Shown one piece after another: positions 13,169-25,634 of a DNA stretch of 64,000 bases (positions are counted from its first letter, which is position 1; the number at the start of each line of letters is the position of its first letter). The DNA comes from Certhia americana. Its lineage: Eukaryota; Chordata; Aves; Passeriformes; Certhiidae. The notes under the pieces are model-generated. The model worked only from the letters and a program-made list of their open reading frames with translations. It had not been told where the DNA came from and did no database searches. The stretch covers positions 16,153,203 through 16,217,202 of the forward strand of contig CM031869.1 of NCBI GenBank assembly GCA_018697195.1, given 5' to 3'. The translations under genes and the position numbers were made by a program.

Positions 13169-13633
13169 TGTGAGAAATGATCACTCACTTTAAAATTTTC
13201 AAAGGTTATTTAAAATCTTCAACTAATACAACAAAGGATTGAATAAGGAAAGAGGCAAGACACCAGGAGCATGTAACCCTCTGCCATGTGCTCACCCACT
13301 AAAATGGCTGCTCCACCTTTTATAGCCCTGATGTTGCATCAGGTAACCATGGCCCCTCCTGAACTCTGTCAGTCAACTCTTCTACGCTGTCCATCAGTGG
13401 AGATCACTTTCTTGCACCTGTATTGAAGGTCAGATGTTGCCATGCTGCACCTCCTAGTAACAAGCCTGCCCTCCTCCCAAATGCCCCAAATACCAAGGCC
13501 ATCCAGTGGCAACAATACAGGGGGGAGAGGAAAAAGGACTATGGGGAGAACAAATCACAATAATGAAACAATACATCAATAAAACTTCTCAACATACACA
13601 TAATATTCATCTCTTAATTGTGAGCGCCCACCA
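13169..13633 (-). mobile_element. Solo LTR with TATA box and target duplication
   Basis: TG..CA ends: + strand starts TGTGAGAAATGATC and ends GCGCCCACCA. Flanks tcacag (13163-13168) and tcacat (13634-13639) agree at 5 of 6 bases, consistent with a 6-bp duplication. On the - strand a canonical TATAAAAGG (complement of 13316-13325) lies about 150 bp before the element end, where a U3/R promoter should be. The left end closely resembles the left end of the element at 42758, so the two are related. Confidence 0.75.
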
Positions 13634-14157
13634 TCACATTACCCATCTGTAATAACAGCAAAACCAGTTCTAATGACAAGTGAACTTCATACAGTGTCTG
13701 CAGAAACATCCGAATTCAAATTTGACATAGCATATTTCATGTTCAAACCATTGTACCGGATCTTAGCTGTGTGCCAGAAAGACATTTGGGAAGCACCTCA
13801 AAATTCTGGTGCCTCTTTTTTTGTAGAATAATGTTGCTTTGCATCCCTATGTACAACTGTGAAACTAATTAAAGGAGAGGAAGAGGACAGTATTTATACA
13901 TTGTGAATAGATCATTGTAAGGATTAGAGCAGATATCTAAAAAAATTATTTTTTAACTAAATTTTAAAAAAATATATTTTTTAGTAATGATATTTGTTAT
14001 TATTAGCTATTTTTATCTTGGAATTTTATACACTGTTGGGTTTTCAGATATCTCCTCTCAACAAGTGGTGGTGTTGCAGGTTCACACAGTCAGAATAACC
14101 CTGCTAAGCTTGTCTGTTTGTGAAATTAATTTGATGTTGCTGGTTTAGTGGTGAAAG

Positions 14158-14225
14158 TCACAGAATCACAGAATATTCTGAGTTGGAAGAGACCCAGAAG
14201 TGTCATCAAATCCAACTCAAAATAG
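14158..14225 (-). mobile_element. CR1 LINE 3' tail fragment
   Basis: The segment beginning CACAGAATCACAGAAT followed by GAGTTGGAAGAGACC and CATCAAATCCAACTC is the reverse complement of the well-known CR1 3' end, whose terminal short repeats are ATTCTATG-like. It is a short 5'-truncated remnant of the dominant LINE of bird genomes. Confidence 0.85.
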
Positions 14226-15404
14226 ACCTAAAAGAGTCAAAAACTTTGTGTTTAATATTTGAAACATCAGTAGGTACCTCTGTGCCATTTTTTAACTGCT
14301 ATTTGCCATGAGCAGATTTTCCTTGCCCCTTTTTTTGGGATCACAGCTGAGTCAGAGCTGCCACTTCTGTCCCTGCGCTACTCCAGGGCTGTGCAGGGTG
14401 TGCCAGGCAAGGTCACTTAAAGGCTGGGACAAGGCGTGCCAGGCTGGGACAGTGTCTGGGGGCAAGCACATGGCACAGCACAGGAATGTGCTGCCCAACA
14501 GTGGGGCTGGGGATTGGGAGGCTCAGAGCCCAAGAGACATCTCAAAGCTCTTGCCCAACTCCTGCCCTGATGAGCACTTATGTGCTCAGGCTGTGAGTTA
14601 TTTCTCTTCATGAAATTTCAAAATATTTGCAATTGATCTCCCACAGGCAAGACCTACTTCCTGCGAGACCTGCCCAAGAGCATATTCTGTCTGGAGATTA
14701 ATTCCAAGTATACTGTGGGTAAACTAGAGTTAATCTTTTCTTCAGGTCCTTGCTCCTAAAATATAGCTAATTTTTTTTTAATAAAAGCAAGATGCAGTCT
14801 AATAATTCTTGCATGTAATTTAATCCCTTCAGCTGTATTTGTAAAATTACCCATTTCATCTAATGCCTGTCAGTTTTACAATTAACACTGGGCCCATTAG
14901 TTGCATTTTATGCCTTGACTTTTTTCCTTAACAAAAAGAGAATTTATTATAAGCAAGTTGTTTTCAAAGTCCTCCCACAAACCATGGAGACTGGTGTTCT
15001 TCATTTATACCTTGTAGCCTGCAGATGCAGGGGACAGGGTCATTTGCATCTTTATTAAAATCATCATTAACACCCTTTAAACTGTTTTAGGCTCTGGGTT
15101 GTCCTTGGCCAGCCCTAGTGGTGTATGAGGCTTCACTATTGCTCATTTGGCAGGCACATGGGCTGGAGATGCTGCAGGATTGCACCTGAGGAAGGTGTTA
15201 GGTGCTGTTTGATGCTTGTTTCCCCAGCACATGTGGCCCAGCAAACCCAGCCCTGGGCATGATCCGTGGGTGCAGGGGCAGCGGCCAGTGCCAGCAAGGA
15301 TGGGCAGGCTGGGAACTGTGGCTGCTCAATCCCAGGGCCAAGGCAGCAGCTGGGGAATAACACACAATTGTTTTATGGTGCACAAATAGGCTTTTGTTTG
15401 GTGG

Positions 15405-15470
15405 GAGATGTCCCTGCCCATGGCAGGGTGTTGGAACTGGATGATTTTTAGGGTTCCTTCCAATTCAAAC
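15405..15470 (+). mobile_element. CR1 LINE 3' tail fragment
   Basis: Contains CATGGCAGGGTGTTGGAACT, GGATGATTTTTAGGGTTCCT and TCCAATTCAAACTG, matching the conserved CR1 3' untranslated end in sense orientation. The terminal ATTCTATG repeats are lost or decayed. It is a 5'-truncated insertion in the KCNIP1 upstream intron. Confidence 0.8.
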
Positions 15471-16237
15471 TGTTGTGTGAAATGCAGAGCCGTTAGCAGG
15501 CCCTCTGAGTGTGTAACTTCCCAAGTTGTAAAGATAATGAAAGGTAAAATTGGAACAACTATGAAAGAATGAAAAAGCAAGCCTCATAGAGTAACTTCTA
15601 AAGTGTATTCTGTTAAAACATCCATTTGCCTAAAGGAAAATTCACTCTCTGCTCTTGAGCAAGGAGCAGTGAAATGGAGTCTCTTTCATTAGCAACAATC
15701 TAAAATATGCATGTACATGCAAGTGTGTCAAGATTATTTTTCTTTGTAAAGTGAAGTCACTGGCTTTCATTATAAAAGGATATGTGCATATTCTATGGGC
15801 CAAGCAAATATAGATGCTATTTTGCACAAAAATACAAACCAAAGTGATTATTTTAACCTGGGCCTACGCTGGTGTAAGATTAACACAGGTGAGTCTACTA
15901 GACCCAGACCCCATACCCTGCTATTAAAGCAGCCACAAAAATATGGCCAGAAATAAATCTGAACTCAAGAAATGCTAGATGCCATTCTTCCATTTTCAAA
16001 CACATTGTAAGGAAAACAGCAAAGAGAATGCTCTGTACTGGCTAAACAATTTCTAGCCCAGGACACAACTCACTGCAGCCATCTGGTGTAGAAGGGATTC
16101 ATCTCAGGATGATTTCAACAAGTGTTGGAAATAAAACCAGGAAAAGCATAAATAAATTACCATTTATCAATACCTGTAAGCAGAAGAAACCTTTTTCATT
16201 AGTTGCTGCTTCCACCTGATTAGTGAGCACAGATAAG

Positions 16238-16241
16238 AAAA

Positions 16242-16273
<32 letters not shown>

Positions 16274-16276
16274 AAA
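16238..16276 (+). repeat. Poly(A) tract
   Basis: About 39 bases of A interrupted by one G. It could be the tail of a retroposed sequence inserted on the + strand, but the sequence just upstream was not recognised as a transcript, so it may be a simple repeat. Confidence 0.95.
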
Positions 16277-18711
16277 GCAGCTTTGCGAAGGTTCAAGGTC
16301 TCACTGAGCAGCTGGATGGTGCCCAGCCCCTGGGTGTACGTCTCCATCAGCAGGGCAGGGATACCTGGCCAGCTCAGAAAGGATAAGAATGCTGTAAGCA
16401 TCAGGGAAGTGTCACTGAGCCAGGGAGGGGACCAAACTCACCCCTCGCAGTGGGTGCAGTCAGTCCCAAAGTCTGTTCATGCATCTGTGAATTGAAGAAG
16501 AAAACTAACTTTAAATGAGCAACAAGGTTGTTTCCTACACTCAAATCTTTCAGGAGCAAACTGTAAACAAGGCAAAACTGAGGAAGAATGTGGTATTAGA
16601 AAAAATATCTTAACATCATTCCTATCAAAACTTAAAATTTTCATGTGTTTATGTATATACACTTCTGCTTGCACTCACAACCCTATACTGAGCTTCAGTT
16701 TAATAAAACTGTAGTGGTTATAAATGCAAGAGCTCATATTTCATACAGTGACGCCTTTGAAGAGCTGGAGGGACTGAGCCATCATGATAATGTAAACAAA
16801 AGGAAATACAATGTCCATGATAAAAAGTGAGGGCAGAGGAGGAAGTGCCAATCTCCTGGTTTGCCACTGACGTTTCTGTGGTTAATTTATAGGGTATTAG
16901 GAATGGAAGAAACATGTTGAAAAGAGCTGAATTGAGAGCAAGGACTGAAAGGAAGCAGATAACAGAAGACCCCAAATCTTTATGGAGGGTAGGGACTACT
17001 GAGGTAGATTTCTCTCCTTTTTTCAGCCACTCATTTCTCATCCCTCATTTTAAAACATTTCTTCCCACACTTTTCTCTCTTTACAGGTTTAGCATTCATT
17101 CGTTTTGTGGCATTAATTCTTACAAAGAAAATATCTTTCCCTCCTTATTTCACATTATGTTTTCCTATGTATCAGACATCCTTTTTCATCTCCTTCTTCT
17201 AACAGGAGCTGTGATTTCTAGACTCTTCATTTTCCCTTTGTGTGGGGAAGGTGTGTCCTTCAGGCTTTGGCCCCTTGCCAGCCGTCAGTCCCTTTTTCTG
17301 CACCAGGAACAGCTGATACTCTGCTCTTGTCCTGTGCTGTTACAGCCTTACACCTTTATTCCCCTGCTGTGCAAGGGACCTTTGCAACAGGATTTTAAAA
17401 TATATTTTATCTGTTCACGGCCTACAAATGCTGACTGTGATGATGCAGATGTGGTGGATTAAGAGGGTGGCTGAATTCATAAATATTTTGAACAAATTTC
17501 GTAATACTGACAAAATGAAACAATGTTAATTAGCCATTAGCATTTACTGACATGTGCCCTCCCTTCATAGCATTAAATTTATTATGCATATATGCATGTA
17601 TAGATATGTGTGTGTGTATATATCTTTGCAGAATTAATTAGCTTATGAAATTAATTAGCTTGAATTGATTACCTTATCTTTGGACTGGTCTGTTCTTTCA
17701 CTGAGTTAGCCTGCTCTGAATTAATGTCTTTCCTTTATTCAAAGTGACTCTATTACCTTGCAAATTTCTATTTAAATTGTTGGTTTACAGCAGAAATTAC
17801 TAAATTATGCTTGAGCCAAATAACCTAAAATGTTTTTACAAGGCATGAATTGTGCAGTTTTGACAATAAGGGCAGTGTTTGCTATTATGCCAAGCAACTT
17901 TTGGATGTGTGTTGGATTTTTATGGCAGCTGAAGGCTAGATCTGATCCTTGACTGACAGACACTAAGTGTCTTTATATTTGGGCATTGTGCACACTGCTG
18001 GGGGATGGGCTTGACAGGGGAAAACATGCATCAAAAATAAGTGAGGTTATGGTGATTCAGGATGTGATTGTATTTTTCTTTCATGTGGAAGAACACTCTC
18101 TTGAATAAAATGCATAGAAGTGTTTTTAATTTTTTATTTCCCCAAAATGTCTTTGTAAATTCAGGCTGAATTCATTTCAGATTCTGTAACTGTAGACAAA
18201 ATTTGAATTTCTCCTAGGACTAAAGTGGCCTTCAATGTCTTTAGAGCAAGCTTTTTGGTAAACATACAGAAGAGTTTCCCTCACTGTTTACTCTCAGTAT
18301 AAGATTGTTGTCTGATATGCCTGAGCATGTCTGCTCTCTCAGGTATATTTGCACAGTTTTCTCTACAGCCAGTACTCAGAAGTGTCATTCTTCCACACCG
18401 TTTCAATATTTAGGTATGAAATGTCTGTGGTTGCCTTTTGGAGCACTGTGTCTGCTGCGGCCCTGCTGCTCTCAACACCATTTTGGCTTTGTAAATGGGC
18501 AGCTAATTGGCAGCCCAGGAAGAAATGTGAGCTATTGCTTTACTCCTGTGGCTTTTATTTTGCTTTCAAGAGGTTCAAAACAGTTACGCAGATCAATTCT
18601 GTTGATGGTTTCTTTTTGATCTGTTGCTCTTGAAATCCAGTCTGTCCTATCCATCATATTAAAAAAGTAAAGGTAAAAACGAAAATAAATATTTCCTGTC
18701 TTCTCTTTCAG

Positions 18712-18836
18712 ATAAAATTGAAGATGAATTAGAAATGACGACAGTGTGCCATAGACCCGAGGGACTGGAACAGCTTGAAGCACAAACCAATTTCACTAAA
18801 AGAGAACTTCAAGTTCTTTACAGAGGATTTAAAAAT
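18712..18836 (+). CDS. KCNIP1: KCNIP1 coding exon (first visible); Kv channel-interacting protein
   Basis: This is the shared second exon of KCNIP1, encoding a calcium sensor that binds the cytoplasmic N terminus of Kv4 (A-type) channels and modulates their surface expression and gating. The 125-bp exon lies between ..CTTTCAG and GTAAG. It starts with the last two bases of an aspartate codon and encodes 41 further residues, including [16 protein letters not shown] and [11 protein letters not shown], which match the conserved start of the KChIP core. Choice of KCNIP1 over paralogues rests on near-identity to the known vertebrate KCNIP1 core (including the following ECPSGVVNE) and on the neighbouring GABRP. 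The codons and both splice sites are intact. The variable N-terminal exon is not in view. Confidence 0.96.
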
Positions 18837-21800
18837 GTAAGAACACTACTGCAATGAACAGAGTCTAATATGTATGTCCCCACCAACCTCAACTCCATAG
18901 CCTCAACTACTCAGCTTGATTTTGTATTTTTCCCCTGCTAAGTTTAGTAGTTTTGTGTTAAATCTTCCTTACCACAGCAAAATGAGCACAATCTGCCTCT
19001 CCATCTAATATTTATGACACTGCAATCTGCCTAAAACTGGGTTTGGATGAATATTCAGCACATAATGGTCTCATTAAACTTGTTCCCCAAATGTCAGCAA
19101 GCACACTTCAATTTCCTCAGCTGGGCCAGTACTTGAAGATAACCTGAAAATGTTTTTATGGCTACTTATTTAAGCCTTGTTGTCATCTCCTCATGTTCAA
19201 ATATAAGTGTTACTATTCACTTGTGATTAGCTGCCCAGGATGGAGATTTCATCCCTTCTCTAGCTGCAGAAATCTTGCTCTTGTAGTAGAATCTTCATAG
19301 AGCACTTCAGGACTTTAAGGTCCTGCATAAGTAGGAAATAAAGCTGGAGTGGAAGGAGTCAAAGTGAAATCAAAAGTTGAATGTGTGTTTAAGACTGAGG
19401 AGACCAGAGAGATGCAGCAGATTTCTGGACAAGCAGGCAGCAGTGCTTGACTGGGTGACTGGGTGTGCAGAGCAGCTCTGTGCCCAGACTTGTGAGCCAC
19501 AGTTCAAGCCAGGCTCCCTGGGAGCCCAGAGTTTGGAGCTCCTGAGCCTCAACCTGGCTCTGCTGCTCCCTCTCAGGGATTCTTCACAACCCAGAGAAAT
19601 GGATGGGAAATGTTGAGGCTACATGGAGCAGATGCTTTATGGACCTTGAAGAATGAGTACTCATTACATGTTTGCCTAAGGGTCAGGATTTAGTCACCCA
19701 GGTGGTTTGTGCCAGCTGATATTTTAATGATGATTAACAGGTCAGAATCAAGCTGGCTCAATAAACACAGAATGGTTTTTATATTCTCTTGCAGGACAGC
19801 TCCGGCATTCAGAGATCATCACAGCAAAATGCTGACATTTCTCAGTCAAGTCTATTTGGTAAAAACTTGTCAAAAGAAAGCTGAGCTAACTTAAATACAG
19901 GCAGTTCTGAGGAACATGTGGGACTTTGAGAAGGGCCCTTCTTTTTGACAGATTTTTGAAATTTGAAATGTGATTTCATTTCCAGTGTATATTTGACTTT
20001 TCCAAGGAGTTATTTCACTGCTCACCTAAGTGGGCCAAAGCACAGCTCAGCTTTCCGTATTTTTGTTTGGTGTGTGTGGCATATTTGTGCAGCCTTTGCT
20101 GCATGCAGGAGGTCATTTCACATGTGAAGTCACCTAACTGATCAGTAATATATCTTCATGCTTTGGCCAGCCAGCAGTAAATCACATGGCTTTTGAGACA
20201 GCTTGGTGGATTAACTCCCTGATATGACATGACTGCCCACAGAGCGGGGTAAAACCCAGTTTTGCTAAGATCTCTACAGTGCCTTCTGTATCACTGTTGG
20301 GTGGGAATCCTGCATGGGAAAGCTCTGCTCTGTGCTGGGGGGATTTGCAGCTGCAGATGCAAACCAGTGAGGTAGACCCGAAGCACTCTCAGCACACTGG
20401 ACATTTACCCCATGCCGTTGTTGCCAATTCTGCTAACACTTTGCACTACAGAGGCGTTATCTCCCAGGGCAGACAAGGGCATTTAACCTGTGACCTAAAC
20501 CTAGGACATCAGTGAAGGTCTTGGTCTCAATTGGCAGTGATGGCAAGGTCTTAGTTTATATCTGGCTGTTAGGACAAAGCAGGCAGTTTTTATCCAGCTG
20601 ATCTGCACACAATATACACCAAGTTTTGTATCTAAGGTTTAAACTTACATGAAAGTGCAGCTTTAACACTGGTAGCCTGCAAATCTTGGCTTCAATGGGA
20701 TGAGTAATTATGCACAGGAGGCAAACTGTCTCAGCTGTTACCATATTTGCTATTGTACCAAACCATCTGTTCTTTGGGATGATGTTACAGTGCCATCTGG
20801 AGATTCAAAATCCCTGTGGGAATACAGTAATTTTCCTCCCTGGCTTGTACTTACTGCTTGCTCTCAGTGATTGCACAGGTCCTGTTTAATCGCAAGGCAA
20901 ACACCTGGATAATTGCGGAGCCATTTGCAGGAACTTGTGTTGAGCATAGAGGGATTGAGGTCTTGGCTGCAGAGAATTTGGTGTGCAGGAGCAGGGATGG
21001 TGCTCCACCAAAGGCAGCTCAGCATAGCCTGGGCTGGCCTCTGGACTAGTGTCTGTTTGACCAGAATCCTAATTCTCAGTACCTTTAAACCTGTTCTTTG
21101 TCTCTGAATTCTGTTCCATCCCACTCCCCCACCCCCACCCCCTCATTTCAAATCATCTCAGTCTTTACTCAGGATGTCAGTAGTCTGGTCTGATGTTTTT
21201 GCCCCAGACTGATGGAGACTGCCAGTAAATTCATCTCCAGAGAAGCCAAGCATGCCTATATTATTGCTGCCTGGCCAGATTCCTCTCTCTTTGCCTTTAG
21301 CTTGCTTTTCCAGTTGTGAGAGGGTACCACCCTCCAGCATCTCTTGGTTCCAGGACCAACAGTTCACATTTATCTTAGCAGCTCCCTCTGCCTGCAGGAT
21401 TCTGCGTTATGTGAATGGTCTCCTTTGCATGTCTTTGTTAGCTGCAGTCAGCCTGGAGCCAGACTAACGTGAGATGTTTGGCTCCATCTCTTTGGTTGGT
21501 ATTCTACAAAAGCAAAGTTACAGGCAAACCCACCAGAGTCTCTGGTGCATCTTGCCTTGGTACAACTTAACAAAAGAAAATGTGATACCTTCTGTCTACA
21601 AAACCACCAGAATTATTTGTGCTAAACAGCAATATTGGCACAGGGACAGAATAACTATGAATAGGCATAGGATATCATTAGAAGAAAGTTTCTGTCCCTC
21701 AGAAGAGTAAAGTTTGGTGAGCAGTGATGAAATTGCAGGGAGAAGAGCAAGGAAGTATTTTTATTATTAAAATTGATTAATTGATGCCTAATGAAGAGAC

Positions 21801-22079
21801 CAACAATACAGAGATTTGAACTAGGTAACTCAGGATCTTCCATTTAGGCCATGTTTTTAATGGCTTGCATTCTTTGGAATCAAGTACATGGATTTAAAAG
21901 AACTGGGGGTTTTGTGGGGCTTTTTGCTCAGTTTGGGACAGTTTGTGCTGTTAGAAGAAATGTTTGTTAGCAGTAACAGATAATTTCTTAATACTAAATC
22001 AGGAAACAGACAACTCAGGTAACTGAGAGGCTCCTGGAGACATCCTTACCTTGCTTTAGTGTGAGTATTTTAGCAATTG

Positions 22080-22109
22080 TACAGTGTAGTAATTACATAC
22101 TACACTGTA
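22080..22109. repeat. Perfect 12-bp inverted repeat, 6-nt loop
   Basis: Arms TACAGTGTAGTA (22080-22091) and TACTACACTGTA (22098-22109) are exact reverse complements separated by ATTACA. Pairing stops at the next base on each side. No element or gene association was recognised. Confidence 0.9.
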
Positions 22110-23251
22110 ATGAAGTGTATTATGAGATGTAATTGTAACAAAGCAGGATTATGGAGATTAAAAAAAGCAGTACAAGCAAGGGAGAAATGTTCTGATACTT
22201 TATTAATCCCCAAAACATCTCCGAAGTGGGAGGACATAGAGCAACAAACTATGTGGGATGTGTGAGTACTTAGAGATGCAAATCTGGATTGTATGTTTGT
22301 CTGTGGCCAGCTAACTTACTACCTCTGATTTAACAAAATGTGACCCCTGGGTACCCATCCTCATGTTCTGGCCAAGTGAACTGAGGAGGGTCTGACAGGC
22401 AGGTGATGCTCAGCTCCCCTGTGGTCCATGCATCTCTGCTTTGCACATCTCTAAAAGCAATCAGTGAAGTTTATTTTTTATTCCAGCAGAGGAAAAATGC
22501 AACAGCTGTATTATTTTCATTTTGGTTTTGTGGGTTGGTGTGTTTTTTTGAGTGGATTCAGCTCCTTTGTGATTTAGTGATTTAAAACAAGAGGGTAAAT
22601 TCAGATACACAACTCATGCTGCCAGAAGTTGATAGTCAGCCCTGGGAAAATAAGATGTTTGTTCTGTGCTTGATGACAATACAAAAAATCCTAACTCTTT
22701 GGCATTTTTAAAGAATTCATAGGTTTAGGAAATAAGAAGTGTTAACCTCAAACGCTGCTATCAAAGGAAAGCCTTATAAATACTACAGTGAAGGATTGTG
22801 TTTCTCTTACTGTAAGATTGTGTTTCTTCTTAACACATGTTAAAGAATTTTTTCTTGAATGAGTGAACCTTTATTAATTTCAGTGGAATTTAAACTGACA
22901 CAAAGCTCACCCACTCTATTTCACAAAAGAGATTTCTTTTGAGTCAGCAGAATTAAGTAGCACTATAGCACTAACGAGGCCTCTTGAGCATTATTTGGCT
23001 CTTATAAAACAAAAATTGTGATCAATTAACTGCAAATTAATTGGTAGTAACATATGTGTCTGAAAGCAATCCAGTTATAGAGAGCTAAATGGGCTGATCA
23101 ATGTCAGCGCTGCCTCTCCCTAGCACTCCTAGAGCTTGGCTTCTGGATGGAGCATCAGAAGCAATAAGGATCATGTGGAAATTAAAAAAATTAAGCAGGC
23201 CCAATGGCTAAAACTGCCAGGATAGCCCTTACTCCTGTGAGAGAGCACAGG

Positions 23252-23269
23252 CAGCAGCAGCAGCAGCAG
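23252..23269 (+). repeat. (CAG)6 microsatellite
   Basis: Six perfect CAG units in a KCNIP1 intron, preceded by one more CAG separated by a single G. It lies outside any supported coding sequence. Confidence 0.95.
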
Positions 23270-23878
23270 TGCTCATCTCTGGTAATAAACAGAAGGAAGG
23301 GACCTTAGGGACTTTGCAGTTGTGGGAAGCATAGAGAAAAGAATGATCAGTCCCTCATCTACACACCATCTTTCACCAGATGAAGTTGTGGTTCTTAGAG
23401 AATGTAACAGTTGTGTTGCCACAAGGAGTGAAGGAAATAAATCTCGGTGTAGCACTGTGCTGGAAAGATGAGCCAGTTCTGCCAGGCTTGGTTTTAAAAA
23501 GAATGACAATTTGGTGAAATAATCTGAAAGGGCCCTGTGTGATCTTGTAGCAGCAGCACTTCAGTGACCAAAGAGAACATTTCTACCAAAGAATGGCTGT
23601 GGATATGGTTCTGTGTCTGATCAATGATTAAAAGATGCCATAAATATCAGATTATTTATTTAAGATATGTTAGCTTACACGCTTCAGGAAATATGAATGT
23701 TTAGGAAATATCTGGGAGAATCTCTTATGGTAGCTGTTAGCTTTTATTTAGTTATTTTCCTCGAATGATTCCTGCTTTACAGATTAAAACATAACCAATT
23801 GTCTCGTGATAAGGAAACCAAGCAATGGATGTTTTATGAGGAGATTTGCAACAGTTTGAGAATATTCATCTAACTAGG

Positions 23879-24141
23879 TGTCAGCACACAGTTTGTGGTG
23901 GTTGGGAATGGAGCTGCGGCCAAGCCTCAACCCTAATGGGCTACAGCTGTGTAGAACAGGTGAGCAGTGCTAAAGGTAAAGAGACCTGGAATGCTGAGGT
24001 GGACAGACCAACCACAGAAGGGTGAAGGAGTCACACAGGTGTAATGCATATTAGATGAATGGTATAAAGGTTGTACAGAAGAAGAACAACAAAGCAGTGT
24101 GCTTGGAACCATTCATGGGGTCAGTCATGTGTTTTCCTTCA
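23879..24141 (+). repeat. 5' LTR of the gag-only provirus
   Basis: Starts TGTCAGCACACAGTTTGTGG and ends CCTTCA just before the primer-binding site. It pairs along its length with 27598-27858, sharing blocks such as GGCTACAGCTGTGT/GGTTACAGCTGTGT, CACACAGGTGTAATGCATAT and GGAACCATTCATG. The TATA-like box is GGTATAAAGG near 24060. The two LTRs have visibly diverged, which points to an old insertion. Confidence 0.88.
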
Positions 24142-24143
24142 TC

Positions 24144-24161
24144 TGGTGACCCTGACATGAT
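24144..24161 (+). promoter_or_regulatory. Primer-binding site, tRNA-Trp type
   Basis: TGGTGACCCTGACATGAT begins two bases after the 5' LTR. The tRNA-Trp 3'-end complement used by avian alpharetroviruses is TGGTGACCCCGACGTGAT, so 16 of 18 bases agree. Both differences are C-to-T or G-to-A at former CpG positions, the expected decay of a methylated insert. Confidence 0.85.
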
Positions 24162-24284
24162 GTGAGAACAAAGCCAGGCAGAGAAAACCTGAAGAATGAA
24201 GGCTGGTGGACTGAGAGCCTGCATTACCAGATGGCTTCTAAAAAGCACACCACCCCTGGGTGAGTGGCTGGGAGCTTAGGAATG

Positions 24285-24420
24285 GAGGCTCAAATATCAG
24301 CAGAAGAAGAGTCCATACTGGACATCCTAGTGTGCATATTGCAAAGAAAAGGCATTAAATGTGAGGAGCGGATGCTGTGGAATTTTTTTAGTGTGGATGA
24401 CATGGCGTGAGAATGAATGT
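24285..24420 (+). pseudogene. Gag matrix-like fragment of the provirus
   Basis: A readable frame of about 40 residues lies downstream of the primer site. It includes the stretch SAEEESILDILVCILQRKG and ends at an in-frame TGA near 24410. Its position (first coding segment after the leader) and helical leucine-rich character fit the retroviral matrix domain, but the similarity is to family pattern only. It is broken by stops before and after and cannot make a product. Confidence 0.5.
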
Positions 24421-24727
24421 GCAGGCTGCCTTCTTTCTTGAAAGATGGGGAGAAGCAGGGCATGCACTGTGGGACACACCCACACTGGGGGACAAGATCG
24501 CTGCGAGGTCACTTAGGATGTGGTGGGATGCTTACACCTTTGGGTAAGGGGCACCACTTTGTGGTGGCTACAAATACAGGCCAACAGAGAATTGGCACCA
24601 TTGCCCCCCAAGTTCTGGTCATAGCTGCCATTCCAGCAGCTGACCCCCTTCTCCCCACCTCTGCACCCATGTCCCCTTGATCTCCTCCTCCCTCCACAAC
24701 TGCTCCTTCTGTGAAGGGTCCTGTCGC

Positions 24728-25050
24728 TGTTGCTTATGAACAGAAACACACAGACTCTAATTGCAGTTCATTAGAAGGTTTAAAAAAAGACTTTTTGTTA
24801 ACAAATGGAACACTATACGAGGTACTTCCTTAAGTAAAAAGTGATTGGTGAATAGGACCACCTTCTCTATTACCATTGGCTAAGTAAGAAAAACAATGTA
24901 TTTTATGTTATGAAAAACACTGCCTGTTGTTTTGAGAAAGAGTATTGTTTGGAGAATTTGTTTACAGGATTTCTCTTGGGAAAGTGAGAAGCTTTCCCTT
25001 GGGAAGAAAAGATCATGATAGGCCTTCACCTGTGAAGTTTCAGAGACACA
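24728..25050 (-). mobile_element. Possible nested solo LTR inside the provirus
   Basis: An AT-rich block without gag-like frames interrupts the gag region. On the + strand it runs from TGTTGCTTATG to AGAGACACA, so TG..CA ends are available on both strands. The - strand start, TGTGTCTCTGAAACTTCACA, resembles songbird LTR starts. I found no target duplication. The edges are therefore tentative; it could also be native leader or gag-spacer sequence. Confidence 0.4.
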
Positions 25051-25634
25051 GAATTGTCAGCCCCCCAGGGTCCTATCCTGACAGTATTGCCTGAGAATTG
25101 CCCTCTTGCCCCAGATGCTGTTGATGAAATTCCAAGGTCTTGGAAAGTGGTGCTGGTCCAGCCCAACTGTGGTGGAGCTGCCTTGACCCCACCATCTGCG
25201 TGAGTGCGGCAGGCCACAGAGATTTGGGGAGGTGGCCAGAAGGTTGCACAGGTTGCTGAGAAGAGGCTGCTGGTTGCTGCAGCTTCCCTTGGCAGGCAAC
25301 TGCCTCTGCCACCACCCAGGCAGTGTGGAGCTAATCAAGAGCCACTTCTGAGCACTGCTGCCACGGACAGAGCTAAGACTGCTGATCTCTGAGGACAGTT
25401 AGCAGGGCTGTACCAGCAGTGTTGAATCCCGTGGGCAGGAATAAGCTGATGGCTTATTCCATTTGCAGCCAGAATGCGTCTTGATCGATTTAGCAGGGCA
25501 GGCAGCGTTATGTGAGGTGAGATGCCTTCCAACAGCCCCCCTACTGCAGGATCTATTTACAGTAGAACCTGTGGCTGTCCAAAAAATTCTGGGCAAAGTT
25601 GCATTAGCAAGCTTGGGAAGCGGGGGAATTAGAC

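Larger units (their letters stand above)
1..18711 (+). other. KCNIP1: KCNIP1 upstream intron (3' part)
   Basis: No exon could be supported here. The first visible KCNIP1 coding exon begins at 18712 with an acceptor AG and in the middle of an aspartate codon, so the preceding exon must end in phase 1 upstream. I looked for the alternative KCNIP1 N-terminal exons and the short 33-bp exon encoding a tryptophan- and tyrosine-rich segment and did not see them. The interval holds the LTRs, simple repeats and CR1 pieces listed separately; the rest is unremarkable AT-rich sequence. KCNMB1, which lies within the long human KCNIP1 transcript unit, was not recognised. That the interval is intron rather than intergenic is inferred from the split codon. 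Confidence 0.75.

Noticed and set aside
16914..17462. 182-codon open frame on the + strand
   Set aside because: Phe/Ser/Leu-rich, AT-driven composition and no motif; likely a chance frame in the intron.
1..18711. KCNIP1 alternative first exons and the 33-bp Trp/Tyr-rich exon
   Set aside because: Searched by eye for the known N-terminal peptides and not found; probably upstream of the window.
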